From: Thaumarchaeota archaeon UBA223
GTDB lineage: Archaea > Thermoproteota > Nitrososphaeria > Nitrososphaerales > UBA57
DNA: 64,000 nucleotides
Reading direction: 5' to 3'
Assembly (NCBI GenBank): GCA_002495905.1
Contig: DAHJ01000035.1
Location: forward strand, 38,999 to 102,998
A program made the position numbers and the translations under genes. The notes beneath the pieces are model-generated. The model had not been told where the DNA came from and did no database searches. It worked only from the letters and a program-made list of their open reading frames with translations. Position 1 is the stretch's first letter. Every line of letters begins with the position of its first letter. Below are positions 53,092 through 61,847 of the stretch, piece after piece.

Positions 53092-53862
53092 ATGTTAAAA
53101 ACAATCAAAAATTACTTGAATAAAGAAGAAATCTCAAAAGTATTAAAAAATTCTTTCAGATTAAGTTTGTATGAAGCAAAAACATATCAAAGCCTCTTAG
53201 AAGGAAATGATAATGTTAAAACAATTTCTAGAGATTCAGGAGTTCCGTTACCAAGAATTTACGATACATTAAGAAGTTTAGAAGATAAAGGATTTGTAAA
53301 GAAGAAAAATAAGAAATATACACCTGTTGAACCAGAAATTGCTTTAGAAGGTCGTATAATCAATACAAGTTATGAATTTGAGAATATTGTAAAAAATCAA
53401 AAAGAATCTAAGAAGAATATTTTATCTGTGTTAAAAAAGAAACCAGTATCAGTAAATACTGATGTTGAATTTGAAACGTTAATTGGTGTTAATAATATTG
53501 GAAATAAATTCTTAGAAATTATGAAGAATTCAAAAAAAGTAATAATAAGTGTGAAAAAAGCCTTTGAAGTAAAAGAATTATTTTTAAGTTTCTTGATTAA
53601 TTCAAAAGTGAATAAGAAACAAATTACAATTCTAACTCCAAATTCATATAAAATATCAAAGACTGATGAAAAAATATTAGAAAATTCAAATGTAGAATTA
53701 AAGAAACGAGCTTATATTTTATTGGATTTGATGGCAACCGATCAGGGAGATGTAATAATAGGTGTTCCTGATGCATCTGGAGCTCCAGAACGTACAATTG
53801 CAATCTGGATTAAGAATAAAGAATTTTCAGAGTCATTAATGACTTCGCTAGTAGAAGAATAG
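53092..53862 (+). CDS. TrmB family transcriptional regulator
   Basis: A 256-residue predicted regulator. The N-terminal winged helix (LSLYEAKTYQSLLEGNDNVK, then ISRDSGVPLPRIYDTLRSLE followed by DKGFVKKK) is the TrmB pattern; residues about 120-256 form an effector domain with the PLD-like segment typical of the family. TrmB proteins control sugar uptake or central metabolism in archaea. It is convergent with the antiporter gene (two-base gap) and divergent from the DNA methylase. Confidence 0.85.
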   Translation: MLKTIKNYLNKEEISKVLKNSFRLSLYEAKTYQSLLEGNDNVKTISRDSGVPLPRIYDTLRSLEDKGFVKKKNKKYTPVEPEIALEGRIINTSYEFENIVKNQKESKKNILSVLKKKPVSVNTDVEFETLIGVNNIGNKFLEIMKNSKKVIISVKKAFEVKELFLSFLINSKVNKKQITILTPNSYKISKTDEKILENSNVELKKRAYILLDLMATDQGDVIIGVPDASGAPERTIAIWIKNKEFSESLMTSLVEE

Positions 53863-53864
53863 AA

Positions 53865-55166
53865 TTAAGCAGAGGTATTTTCTTTAACTTCAGATTCTTC
53901 AGATCTTCCATAAATATAACTGCCTATTGCAGCGGCGGCAACAGAGAAGATTATAATAGAAATTACTAATTCTTGCATATAGGGCAATTTAGGAATTTTA
54001 TCGACGTATTTTGGCGTAGCAGGTAATTGTGAGACTGCAGCGGCGGCAAGTCCACGAGGAAGCATTGAAGAAAGTAGGCGTAAATCTTTCATCATGGATT
54101 TGTCTTTTTTAAGAGTGAGACGGAATGAGAGATTACGAGCCCCTATAAGCAGAACAGTAACTACAATCCCTAATAATAAAATCGATACAGAAGGTACGAA
54201 AATCATTCCAAGATAAACAAAGAAGAATGTAGCTAAGAGAAAAGAAATTTGTCCTTGGAATTTCCTCATAAGAGAACCTGCATCAACAGGGTTAGTACGA
54301 AATGAGGGGATAAAACCGAATTCCTTTCCATTACCTAATACTAAACCAAAGCAAAGAGCGGCTAGTGCGCCATTTCCACCACTCATTTCAGAAAATCCAA
54401 AAAGCATCAGACAAGTAGTCAGAGTAAGAATATCATCATGTACAACGTCTTGTTGAGAAGTAATTCGTCCAATTCGAGTTGGAAAGCTTTGTAATATTTT
54501 TAGCCAAATAAGACCACCAAGTATACCAAAAACAATTCCAATTGAAAATCTTCCTGCCATTTCTTGGAGAAGAATAGAAGAAGCAGCGTCAGAACCACTT
54601 GAACCAGAAGTTCCTGACCAAATACTTAAGATTGTAACACTAAGGACTACAACAAATACATCCGTAAATGCAGATTCAATTGTGAGAAATGTTTCTGCTT
54701 TTTTACTTATATTTAGTTTACTGACTAAGGGTATAATTACTGCAGAGCTGGTTCCACATAAAGCAGATGCAAAGAAGAGTGATGCAAACATAGCATTGCG
54801 TCCTGTGCCCCATGCATTATCAAATACTTGAGCATTAATCAGATAACCAACTACAGTAAGTGCAAAAATTGTAATTATCACACTAGTAGCCGTTACTAGA
54901 AAACCACGCGGTGTTTCTTCAATTACCTGACGTATTTTTAGATACATTCCGCCATTAAATAATATTACAGCAATAGCAAGTCCAGCAAGATAAGGTGCAA
55001 TTAGATCTAAACCTGATCGTTCAATAGAAAGTGCAGTTGCGCCAAGGAAACCTAAAAGTATTAAGAAAGGTGTATCAGGAATTCCAGTTCTATCAAAAAT
55101 ATTAGAAGCAATATAGCCAATAATTGTAATTATTCCAATTGAAAAGAAAACTACTTCAATTTCCAA
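53865..55166 (-). CDS. Cation/proton antiporter (CPA family)
   Basis: A 433-residue membrane protein with about 12 hydrophobic helices and a short acidic C-terminal tail. Family-like segments include DTPFLILLGFLGATALSIER near the N-terminus, FASALCGTSSAVIIPLVSKL, LTIESAFTDVFVVVLSVTIL and FFFVYLGMIFVPSVSILLLG. The FTD acidic pair in the middle is consistent with the ion-binding site of NhaP/Kef-type exchangers. It probably exchanges Na+ or K+ for H+. It has no regulatory Trk domain, unlike some Kef proteins. Confidence 0.85.
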   Translation of the reverse strand: MEIEVVFFSIGIITIIGYIASNIFDRTGIPDTPFLILLGFLGATALSIERSGLDLIAPYLAGLAIAVILFNGGMYLKIRQVIEETPRGFLVTATSVIITIFALTVVGYLINAQVFDNAWGTGRNAMFASLFFASALCGTSSAVIIPLVSKLNISKKAETFLTIESAFTDVFVVVLSVTILSIWSGTSGSSGSDAASSILLQEMAGRFSIGIVFGILGGLIWLKILQSFPTRIGRITSQQDVVHDDILTLTTCLMLFGFSEMSGGNGALAALCFGLVLGNGKEFGFIPSFRTNPVDAGSLMRKFQGQISFLLATFFFVYLGMIFVPSVSILLLGIVVTVLLIGARNLSFRLTLKKDKSMMKDLRLLSSMLPRGLAAAAVSQLPATPKYVDKIPKLPYMQELVISIIIFSVAAAAIGSYIYGRSEESEVKENTSA

Positions 55167-55261
55167 GAAATATATTCACCAGTGATGAAGCCAGCATCCA
55201 TCATTAATGTGTTGATAAGTAGCATTACATTTAAACTCTTGAATGCATTATAATACTAATA

Positions 55262-55753
55262 ATGAGAATATTTTTAGTGTTTTTACTTTTGATATTAACG
55301 ATGCCACAAATTGAAGGTCATATATTAGGAGGTTCAGAAATTGAAGTAAATGGTGTAATTTTTCAGTTTATTACCGATCCTGCATTTGTAGTAGAAGACG
55401 AAGACTTCTATCTAAGTTTTAGTGTGCAAGATGCAGTTACAGATATAGGTTTAGAAAATATTGAAGCGACGATTATATTTTATGAAGACAGTGGAAGAAT
55501 ATTTGAGCAGATACAAGTACCAGCAAATGAGATTATAGAAGGAGATTTTGCAATCAAATATAATTTAAAGAATCAAGGAATATATGATGTAAAGATAGAA
55601 ATAATACAAGAGACAGGTCCTCCACTGGATACTCAATTTAGAATATTAGTAGCAAATAAATCAATATTAGAAGATTCTTCATTCTTAATTGGAATAGCAG
55701 TGTCGTTAATTGTCATAGGACTAATTATAAAAAATCGAATTATAGACAGATAA
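55262..55753 (+). CDS. Secreted, C-terminally anchored beta-rich protein, unknown function
   Basis: Not recognised. The 163-residue protein has an N-terminal signal helix (MRIFLVFLLLILTMPQIEGH), about 115 residues of beta-rich sequence (AFVVEDEDFYLSFSVQDAVT and NQGIYDVKIEIIQETG) resembling an Ig-like or YtkA-type fold, and a C-terminal membrane helix (FLIGIAVSLIVIGLIIKN) with a short basic tail. It probably faces the outside of the cell. It is convergent with the E1-alpha gene, whose stop is one base after its own. Confidence 0.65.
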   Translation: MRIFLVFLLLILTMPQIEGHILGGSEIEVNGVIFQFITDPAFVVEDEDFYLSFSVQDAVTDIGLENIEATIIFYEDSGRIFEQIQVPANEIIEGDFAIKYNLKNQGIYDVKIEIIQETGPPLDTQFRILVANKSILEDSSFLIGIAVSLIVIGLIIKNRIIDR

Positions 55754-56824
55754 TCAGTTTTTAGAATCTTTTAGAGATTGGAAATCATTTTTTAGAGAGT
55801 CAGGGATTTCAGAATAAACATCTGTAATTAGTGTATCTAAGCTAGGCATAGGAGAAGATTCAGCCTGAGTAATTGCTTCGGTAATCTGTCGTTCAGTTTT
55901 TTGTTGAATTTCTTGTTCAAGATCACGATTCCATATACCAGAATTCTCTAAATATTTACGAAATCTAGCAATGGGGTCTTGAGATAGCCATTCTTTATAT
56001 TCAATTTGATCTTGATATCTGGAACCATCGTCGGAAGTAGAATGAGAAGAAAGTCTATATGTTTTTGCTTCAATTAGAGTAGGTCCTTTTCCTTCACGTG
56101 CTTTTTCCATGGCAGATTTAGTTGCCATATAGACAGCAAGAATATCATTACCGTCGACAACTACACCGTCAAAACCATATGCTTTAGCTTTGATTGCAAT
56201 TCCGTTAGAAGCAGTTTGATTTGATATATTTGTAGAAATAGCCCATTGATTATTTTTACAAAAGAAAACTGTAGGGGTTTTGTAAACACCGGCAAAATTA
56301 AGTCCAGAATGAAAATCATTAGAAGATGTAGCGCCATCGCCGAAATAAACAATAGTAGCAACTTTATCGTCGAGAAGTTTTGAGGCAAATGCAGTTCCAA
56401 CTGCATGAGCAATTTGTGTTCCTACAGGAGCAGAAGGAGGAACAAATCGTTTTGAACTGCATCCAAATAAACCTGGAAGAGATCTTCCTTTATGTTCATC
56501 ATCCGCACTTCCACGTAAATGTGAGATTATGAAATTTAACGTAACGCCTTTGAGAAGCATTGCACCTTGTTCTCTATATGCTGGAAAGAACCAATCATTA
56601 TTTGAAACGCCAAGCCCACTTCCAACTGAACAAGCTTCTTCTCCATATGAAGGTAAATAGAAACCAATACGACCTTGTCGTTGAAGAGCAACCATTTTTG
56701 TATCAAGAGTTCGTGTTAGAACCATAGTTTGATAAGCTTTAATTAATTCAGCTTCAGAAAGATCAATGTTTACATCTTTGAGTATTTCTCCCTCTTTTGT
56801 AAGACATTGTATCATATGAGTCAT
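55754..56824 (-). CDS. 2-oxoacid (pyruvate-type) dehydrogenase E1 alpha subunit
   Basis: Thiamine-diphosphate-dependent decarboxylase subunit of 356 residues. The TPP/Mg motif runs from GDGATSSNDFHSGLNFAGVY to NNQWAISTN; RQGRIGFYLPSYGEEACSVG and SLPGLFGCSS lie before it, and RYQDQIEYKEW after. These match E1 alpha of pyruvate or branched-chain 2-oxoacid dehydrogenases. The usual E1 beta, E2 and E3 genes are not adjacent; flanking genes are a secreted protein and, across a 139-base gap, a small ORF. The partner must lie elsewhere if the enzyme is complete. Confidence 0.88.
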   Translation of the reverse strand: MTHMIQCLTKEGEILKDVNIDLSEAELIKAYQTMVLTRTLDTKMVALQRQGRIGFYLPSYGEEACSVGSGLGVSNNDWFFPAYREQGAMLLKGVTLNFIISHLRGSADDEHKGRSLPGLFGCSSKRFVPPSAPVGTQIAHAVGTAFASKLLDDKVATIVYFGDGATSSNDFHSGLNFAGVYKTPTVFFCKNNQWAISTNISNQTASNGIAIKAKAYGFDGVVVDGNDILAVYMATKSAMEKAREGKGPTLIEAKTYRLSSHSTSDDGSRYQDQIEYKEWLSQDPIARFRKYLENSGIWNRDLEQEIQQKTERQITEAITQAESSPMPSLDTLITDVYSEIPDSLKNDFQSLKDSKN

Positions 56825-56963
56825 ATTAATCAGTGAAGCCGGTTTTCCAAGAAATGCTTTTTAACGTTTTTGATTTTTTCGACAATAAACGAATTATGAT
56901 TAGAAAGTAAATATAAGATTCAGGTAATAAATACAAATAACACGAATAATTACACTAATGTAA

Positions 56964-57248
56964 ATGTATGAAGGAGAATTAGTTAATCTTTTAGAAGCAT
57001 CACTAATAGGTTATGAATTAATTTATGTTGATAAAAAAAAGAAATTAACCAAAATATATTCAGAGGAAGAATCTAATAGTTACAATGTATCGATATCACT
57101 AGACTCTACAAATAAAATAAATGAATTGCAAATAGTGCAAATAGTTTGGGGAAAAGAAAATGAAGCAGAGATAAGAGAATTAGAAATAATTCCTGAAAAA
57201 TTACAAAAGAGTCTTGATTTGGATATAAAAAAGATTACAAAAATATAA
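56964..57248 (+). CDS. Small protein of unknown function
   Basis: A 94-residue soluble, charged protein beginning MYEGELVNLLEASLIGYELI and continuing DSTNKINELQIVQIVWGKEN. No family is recognised. It starts at ATG 56964 in an AT-rich gap and stops two bases before the 3' end of the convergent tRNA-Ser gene. A balanced composition and good length for an AT-rich region favour a real gene. Confidence 0.55.
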   Translation: MYEGELVNLLEASLIGYELIYVDKKKKLTKIYSEEESNSYNVSISLDSTNKINELQIVQIVWGKENEAEIRELEIIPEKLQKSLDLDIKKITKI

Positions 57249-57250
57249 AA

Positions 57251-57358
57251 CGCCGAGAGTGGGATTTGAACCCACGAGACCCTTGCGAGTCACAAGCTGA
57301 CTGAGATATTCCAGGCTTGCGCCTTACCAGATTGTCCTTAGATCTAGACTACCTCGGC
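57251..57358 (-). tRNA. tRNA-Ser(GGA) with two putative introns
   Basis: Minus strand, 108 nt. Acceptor GCCGAGG/TCTCGGC (one G-U), discriminator G; T arm GTGGG-TTCAAAT-CCCAC; long variable arm GACTC-GCAA-GGGTC, as in tRNA-Ser. The anticodon stem is CAAGC/GCTTG around a 17-nt loop: a 4-bp helix CTGG/TCAG with bulges AAT and TCA predicts a 10-nt intron (TATCTCAGTC) at the canonical 37/38 site, leaving loop CTGGAAA, anticodon GGA. The D arm is also too long. Removing about 12 nt (ATCTAAGGACAA) leaves a normal GTC/GGC D arm and an 86-nt mature tRNA. No CCA is encoded. Confidence 0.85.
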
Positions 57359-57405
57359 TATGATTCGAACAAACATGTTAAAAGATAAAATCTTTTATGT
57401 GTAAG

Positions 57406-58407
57406 TTAATCTTGAGACTCAGTTTTTGTCCAAAGTTTAGGATAAGTACCAGGTTTCATGATTACTCGTTTAGTTTTACAAGCAATGCCTTTTTTAGTTT
57501 TTGTAATATCGTCAGTAGTCATTAGAGATTCTGCCAAAGCGATTAATTCGCCTTTTTGAGATAAAATAGCAATATTCTCACTGATGGAAATTTCCTTTGA
57601 TAGCTTCAAGATTCCAGGAATGGCAAGTTGAGCGCCATGACATAAAGAATCAATTGCAGAACAACGTACAGTAATAGATTTTAATGGTTCAGTAATAAAT
57701 TCAACAGGACGTACTAGTTCTCGAAATCGAGTTTCGTCGTTTTCTTCTTTCATTCTATATATTGCATCACTTAATTCGTGTAAACGTACAAAATTGCTAC
57801 GTTCGTTGATGTGCATAACTTGAGTACGACGTAATTCGACCATAGTAGCGCCGCATTGCATAATTTCGCCAATGTCGTATACCAATTTACGAATATATGT
57901 ACCTGCTTCACAGAGTATTCTAAGACATAAAAGACGACTATTATCATCTAAAACAGATATATCATAAATATTTCGAATTCGAGTTTGTCTCTTTACTGCA
58001 GAACGTTGTGGAGGTCTTTGATATATAGGTCCTTTGAATTGATTTATACAGTCATAAAGTTTAGTTTGATTTACACTATTATGTAAACGAATTACAGCGA
58101 CATATTCTTTAGGTCCATATAATAAAATAGGTAAAGCCTTTGTTGCATTACCAAGACTAATTGGTAACAATCCAGTGACCATAGGATCTAGTGTGCCGCT
58201 ATGTCCAGCTTTATTATAATTTAACATTGATTTTACCCAAGATACTACTTGATGACTAGTTGGTCCAGATTGTTTATCAATAAAAATTATACAATTATCA
58301 ATCAAATCTTTGATAGAGCGTTTATCAGGATATGAACCAGAATCAAGAATATCGGGTTCTTCGTCCAGAATGATCTGTTCTTTATTGTTTGTTTTAGAGT
58401 GATTCAT
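57406..58407 (-). CDS. cbf5: tRNA/rRNA pseudouridine synthase Cbf5 (TruB family)
   Basis: Catalytic subunit of the H/ACA RNP; makes pseudouridines in rRNA and tRNA-Psi55. The TruB core has DKQSGPTSHQVVSWVKSMLN followed by GHSGTLDPMVTGLLPISLG, which contains the catalytic Asp in the GTLDP motif. A C-terminal PUA domain starts around residue 245. I chose the ATG at 58407 (MNHSKTN; 333 residues) because the upstream in-frame extension is a hydrophobic sequence unlike the family. It overlaps cmk by 14 bases. Confidence 0.95.
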   Translation of the reverse strand: MNHSKTNNKEQIILDEEPDILDSGSYPDKRSIKDLIDNCIIFIDKQSGPTSHQVVSWVKSMLNYNKAGHSGTLDPMVTGLLPISLGNATKALPILLYGPKEYVAVIRLHNSVNQTKLYDCINQFKGPIYQRPPQRSAVKRQTRIRNIYDISVLDDNSRLLCLRILCEAGTYIRKLVYDIGEIMQCGATMVELRRTQVMHINERSNFVRLHELSDAIYRMKEENDETRFRELVRPVEFITEPLKSITVRCSAIDSLCHGAQLAIPGILKLSKEISISENIAILSQKGELIALAESLMTTDDITKTKKGIACKTKRVIMKPGTYPKLWTKTESQD

Positions 58408-58951
58408 TGATCGAATCAATAACTGATTTACAAACTTGATTAATATCCATATCGTTTGTATCAATAATAATATCAAAAACTGATAAATCAGTTCCTAATT
58501 TCATACTATACAGTTTTTCATAGATTTGTTGGTTTTTTGTATCACGTTCATTAACTACTTTAGTAGATTCTTCAAGTGAAACTGTATCACGAGACCCAAG
58601 ACGAAGTGAACGGTTTTCTTTAGATGCCTCAAGCCATACAGATATTCCATTAGAAGTGAGCCAAGGAAGCGTGTAACTAGTTATTACGACATCTCCATTA
58701 TTTAATAAATCAATTAAACGTTGATCAACAAGTTTATCAAATGAAGAATCTTGCATACGATTAGAAAGAAATTTCATCCCATCTTTGTTATCCCACCAAT
58801 CAAGACCAGAAATTGTAAAGCCTTTTTCTTTAGCAATTTCTTTAAGCATGTCTCCGCCAGAATAATATTTTATGCTATATTCTTTACAAAGTGAATGAGC
58901 TACAGTAGTTTTACCAACTGCAGGCATTCCAGATAAAATAATTCCTTTCAT
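58394..58951 (-). CDS. cmk: Archaeal cytidylate kinase-like P-loop nucleotide kinase
   Basis: Phosphorylates CMP/dCMP. P-loop GMPAVGKTTVAHSL (residues 8-21), followed by YYSGGDMLKEIAKEKG and GLDWWDNKDGMKF, matches archaeal CMP kinase; RDTKNQQIYEKLYSM is the lid-like segment. Its 185 residues are normal. The position between adkA and cbf5 in this operon is the conserved archaeal arrangement, which supports CMP rather than other monophosphates as the substrate. Confidence 0.88.
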   Translation of the reverse strand: MKGIILSGMPAVGKTTVAHSLCKEYSIKYYSGGDMLKEIAKEKGFTISGLDWWDNKDGMKFLSNRMQDSSFDKLVDQRLIDLLNNGDVVITSYTLPWLTSNGISVWLEASKENRSLRLGSRDTVSLEESTKVVNERDTKNQQIYEKLYSMKLGTDLSVFDIIIDTNDMDINQVCKSVIDSINESL

Positions 58952-58961
58952 AAAGAAAACT

Positions 58962-59543
58962 CTAATCTAAATCTAAGGAATTTACAATTGATTCTGCGGC
59001 TTCTTTAGATTTTCCGTCGGAATTGAGAACTACTAATAGTGAAGCTCCTGTGAGAATACCAGCAGATGATAGCATACTTCGTGCAATTTGATTGTCAAGT
59101 TCAATAGATTCAATGGTAGTAGCATCTCTATTTCTAGTAGGGTCGTTAGAACGACGATCAAGTACATCCTGCGGTAAAGCTTCTACCAAAATGAGATTAG
59201 TTGGAAGAAGTGATTCCAAGATAGAAATTGGTAAACCAGGCATATAACCAGAATTAGTTTTTATAAATAAATGAGTGTCAATGACTACAACGTCTGATTT
59301 AATATTAGCTATAGATTTTGCTGCGTCGATTTGTAATTTTTGTTGTTTATCAGTAGAAAGAGTTCGCATTTCATCTCGATCAGAAATTCCAAGTTTCTTT
59401 GCTTCTTCAAACATTATTGTTCCAAAAGTAAGATTGTCGACTTTAACGTCTTTTGTTTCAAGAATAGATAATACTTCATTGACTACAGTAGTTTTTCCAA
59501 CTCCTGCAATGCCGACAATTACAACGCGTTTAGTATTTGACAT
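58962..59543 (-). CDS. adkA: Archaeal adenylate kinase
   Basis: Interconverts ATP+AMP and 2 ADP. The archaeal type has the P-loop GIAGVGKTTVVNEVLSIL near residue 12, then NLTFGTIMFEEAKKLGISDR, and RSNDPTRNRDATTIESIELD in the lid region. Length 193 matches AdkA of archaea, which is unrelated in detail to bacterial Adk. It sits directly after secY, the usual archaeal spc-operon order, with a four-base gap. Confidence 0.95.
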   Translation of the reverse strand: MSNTKRVVIVGIAGVGKTTVVNEVLSILETKDVKVDNLTFGTIMFEEAKKLGISDRDEMRTLSTDKQQKLQIDAAKSIANIKSDVVVIDTHLFIKTNSGYMPGLPISILESLLPTNLILVEALPQDVLDRRSNDPTRNRDATTIESIELDNQIARSMLSSAGILTGASLLVVLNSDGKSKEAAESIVNSLDLD

Positions 59544-59547
59544 ATAA

Positions 59548-60960
59548 TCAATCCTTACCCAAGAAGCTAGCTAATCCAGGCATCATTGTTTCTAATCTTT
59601 CTTTCATCAAAAGTTGATAGTAATTAATGAAAATACTTACCATCAGTAAAATACCAGTGCCTCCTCCAAATACACCTAAGATATCAGATACAGAAGCTAA
59701 TAGGCCCATTAATATTCCTCCAATAATAGTAATAACAGGAATATATCGATCAAGGAGTACTTCTAGAGAACCTTCGGAACGTCGAAATCCAGGTACTTGT
59801 ACATTTGCACCTAATAATTTACCTGCAACGGCTTTTGAACCAAGTCCTCCAATTTCTACCCAAACACGAGCAAAGATAGTACACATTACTACGTAGAATA
59901 AAACATAAGTTAGTGCTCTCAATGGCTCGACAGATAATACTTCAAGACCACGAGGAGGCGAAACAAAATATGCAAATCCCCCTATTGGACCAGCTGCAGG
60001 ATCTGCAGTGTTAAACTGTGCAAATAAATTGAGAATTGTATTACTATTTGAAGGATTAAATCGAGACCATACAATTTGTGCGAAGAAAGTAACATTTGCT
60101 AGGAGTGCGCCTGTAAGAATAACAGGTAAAACAGACACGTATAACAACTTAATTGGATAGGTTCCTTGAAATCCTCTATATCGAGTAGAAGTAATAGGAA
60201 TTTCAATTCTTATTCCTTCAGCATATACAATTAATCCAATTACTGCAAGAGTTAAAATAAGAATAACCATACTAGGCAATCCACCAGGGCGTAAAAGAAT
60301 ACTTTCTGGAGATCCAGAAATAAGTGTAGATACAGCATGAGGAATAATACCAAAATAACTAGTTCCTGCAGGAATTAATGCAAATACGCTCCAAAATATT
60401 TGTTGGGAAACACCAGCTGCAATGAACAAACTAATACCACTTCCAAGTCCCCAGCCTTTTTGAATTAATTCGTCTAGAAGAATTACAATAAGTCCGCCAA
60501 ACATAATTTGAGCAATAATTGTAGCTGCAGTAGGAAAAGGTAGATTTTGACCAAATGAACCACCTACCATAAAAGCAACTGCTTCTGCAAATGTTACAAT
60601 AAGAGCAAGAATCTTAGTACCTGCAGAGAATAATGCTCGGTCATCAGGTTTCTTAAAATCTAATTTAATAATTTCTGCTCCTTTTAATAATTGTAAGATT
60701 AAACCAGCAGTTACAATAGGACCAATACCTAAAGTCATTAGAGTTCCTTGAGAAGATGCAAATATAATTGCAGTGTATGACATCTGATCTTGTGCACCTG
60801 ATGCAACTCCATATAATGGTATTTGTGCCATTATAAGATAGGTAGCAACGGCTACTGCAGTCCATAGTAAACGATTTGTAAGAGATGGTTTAATTTTAGG
60901 TTTTTCTACTTCAGGTAGGACTGAAGCAACTTGTCTAACAAAATCTGTAGTAACTCCCAA
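59548..60960 (-). CDS. secY: Preprotein translocase subunit SecY
   Basis: Central channel of the Sec translocon. The 470-residue protein has ten hydrophobic helices; the plug/TM2 region ASSQGTLMTLGIGPIVTAGL is clear, as are GWGLGSGISLFIAAGVSQQI and the cytoplasmic loop EIPITSTRYRGFQGTYPIKL used for ribosome contact. Its partner SecE is encoded at 43.1 kb. It lies in the spc operon between L15 and adkA. Confidence 0.96.
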   Translation of the reverse strand: MGVTTDFVRQVASVLPEVEKPKIKPSLTNRLLWTAVAVATYLIMAQIPLYGVASGAQDQMSYTAIIFASSQGTLMTLGIGPIVTAGLILQLLKGAEIIKLDFKKPDDRALFSAGTKILALIVTFAEAVAFMVGGSFGQNLPFPTAATIIAQIMFGGLIVILLDELIQKGWGLGSGISLFIAAGVSQQIFWSVFALIPAGTSYFGIIPHAVSTLISGSPESILLRPGGLPSMVILILTLAVIGLIVYAEGIRIEIPITSTRYRGFQGTYPIKLLYVSVLPVILTGALLANVTFFAQIVWSRFNPSNSNTILNLFAQFNTADPAAGPIGGFAYFVSPPRGLEVLSVEPLRALTYVLFYVVMCTIFARVWVEIGGLGSKAVAGKLLGANVQVPGFRRSEGSLEVLLDRYIPVITIIGGILMGLLASVSDILGVFGGGTGILLMVSIFINYYQLLMKERLETMMPGLASFLGKD

Positions 60961-60962
60961 TA

Positions 60963-61367
60963 TTATGACCTCGATGAGATTTTTCCGCCGGCTTTCTCAA
61001 CTTTGGTTTGAGCTTGTTTAGTGAATGAATTAACAAGTAATTCATAAGAACCTTTGACAGAACCAGAGCCAAGTAATTTTTCATAACCAAGTTTTTCTAG
61101 ATCAATAGGATCACTACTTTGAGAATGTAAGAATAGGCCATCTAAATCTCCTACATTAATCCATTTTTTTACAATGATACGATTAGGAGGATTCAAAGAT
61201 GGTTTTGTAAAATGATCAGGATCATATTTGACAGTCCAACTCCATTTATACTTCATTAAACCGGCCTTTCCTCTTCCTCCAGGATGAGATCTGTGACCTT
61301 TAACTTGTCCCCATCCATGTGACCGTGAACCGCGTAATTTTCTAATTTTTCTATGTCTTGTTCCCAT
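60963..61367 (-). CDS. rpl15: Ribosomal protein L15
   Basis: Large-subunit protein. It begins MGTRHRKIRKLRGSRSHGWG followed by QVKGHRSHPGGRGKAG, the diagnostic archaeal L15 (eukaryotic L27a) start. The 134-residue protein has a basic N-terminus and a C-terminal globular domain. Two bases separate it from secY. Confidence 0.94.
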   Translation of the reverse strand: MGTRHRKIRKLRGSRSHGWGQVKGHRSHPGGRGKAGLMKYKWSWTVKYDPDHFTKPSLNPPNRIIVKKWINVGDLDGLFLHSQSSDPIDLEKLGYEKLLGSGSVKGSYELLVNSFTKQAQTKVEKAGGKISSRS

Positions 61368-61376
61368 ATTATCACC

Positions 61377-61844
61377 CTATATCATATTTGAGATTAATTT
61401 AGAAAGATCAGGATTATAACCCAATGTACCTCCTTGAGAATACATTCTGCGAGTTGATTTTCTAAAACCACCTTTAGGTGGCGATAAACGAAATGAAGGT
61501 TTTAGATTAGATAAGGAAGAAAGATTAATTTTATTTTCACTTAATGCTTTAGCCAAATCCGAAATTGTAGTATATCCGTCTTTTTGTGCAAGATCAGAAT
61601 CATACTTGACAGAATTAGATTTTTCTCCGCGATTCGTTATAAGGGATTCAATTGTTGACGAATCCGCATCAATCCAAGCGACATGGTTTTTGACAGTTTG
61701 TAACATGCCTTTAGAAATTTCATTATTAGGAATTATTGTAGCACGAAAACGAGATTCAAGATGAAGATGTTCCATAGTAGTTTTAACAGTACTCCTTTGG
61801 TTTATTGTGCCACGAAGATTAACAACTATAAATGCCGACATCAT
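61377..61844 (-). CDS. rpl30: Ribosomal protein L30
   Basis: Large-subunit protein of the archaeal L30/eukaryotic L7 family. The start has SAFIVVNLRGTINQRSTVKT, then HLESRFRATIIPNNEISKGM; the C-terminal part has FRLSPPKGGFRKSTRRMYSQ, typical of the long archaeal form. Two adjacent ATGs (61844 and 61841) are possible starts. It is three bases downstream of the S5 stop. Confidence 0.94.
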   Translation of the reverse strand: MMSAFIVVNLRGTINQRSTVKTTMEHLHLESRFRATIIPNNEISKGMLQTVKNHVAWIDADSSTIESLITNRGEKSNSVKYDSDLAQKDGYTTISDLAKALSENKINLSSLSNLKPSFRLSPPKGGFRKSTRRMYSQGGTLGYNPDLSKLISNMI

Positions 61845-61847
61845 AAA

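Noticed and set aside
57251..57358. An unspliced D arm in tRNA-Ser using GTC/GAC
   Set aside because: The unspliced arm pairs perfectly but leaves about 14 unplaced bases before the anticodon stem; the spliced form gives a normal tRNA-Ser length and D arm.
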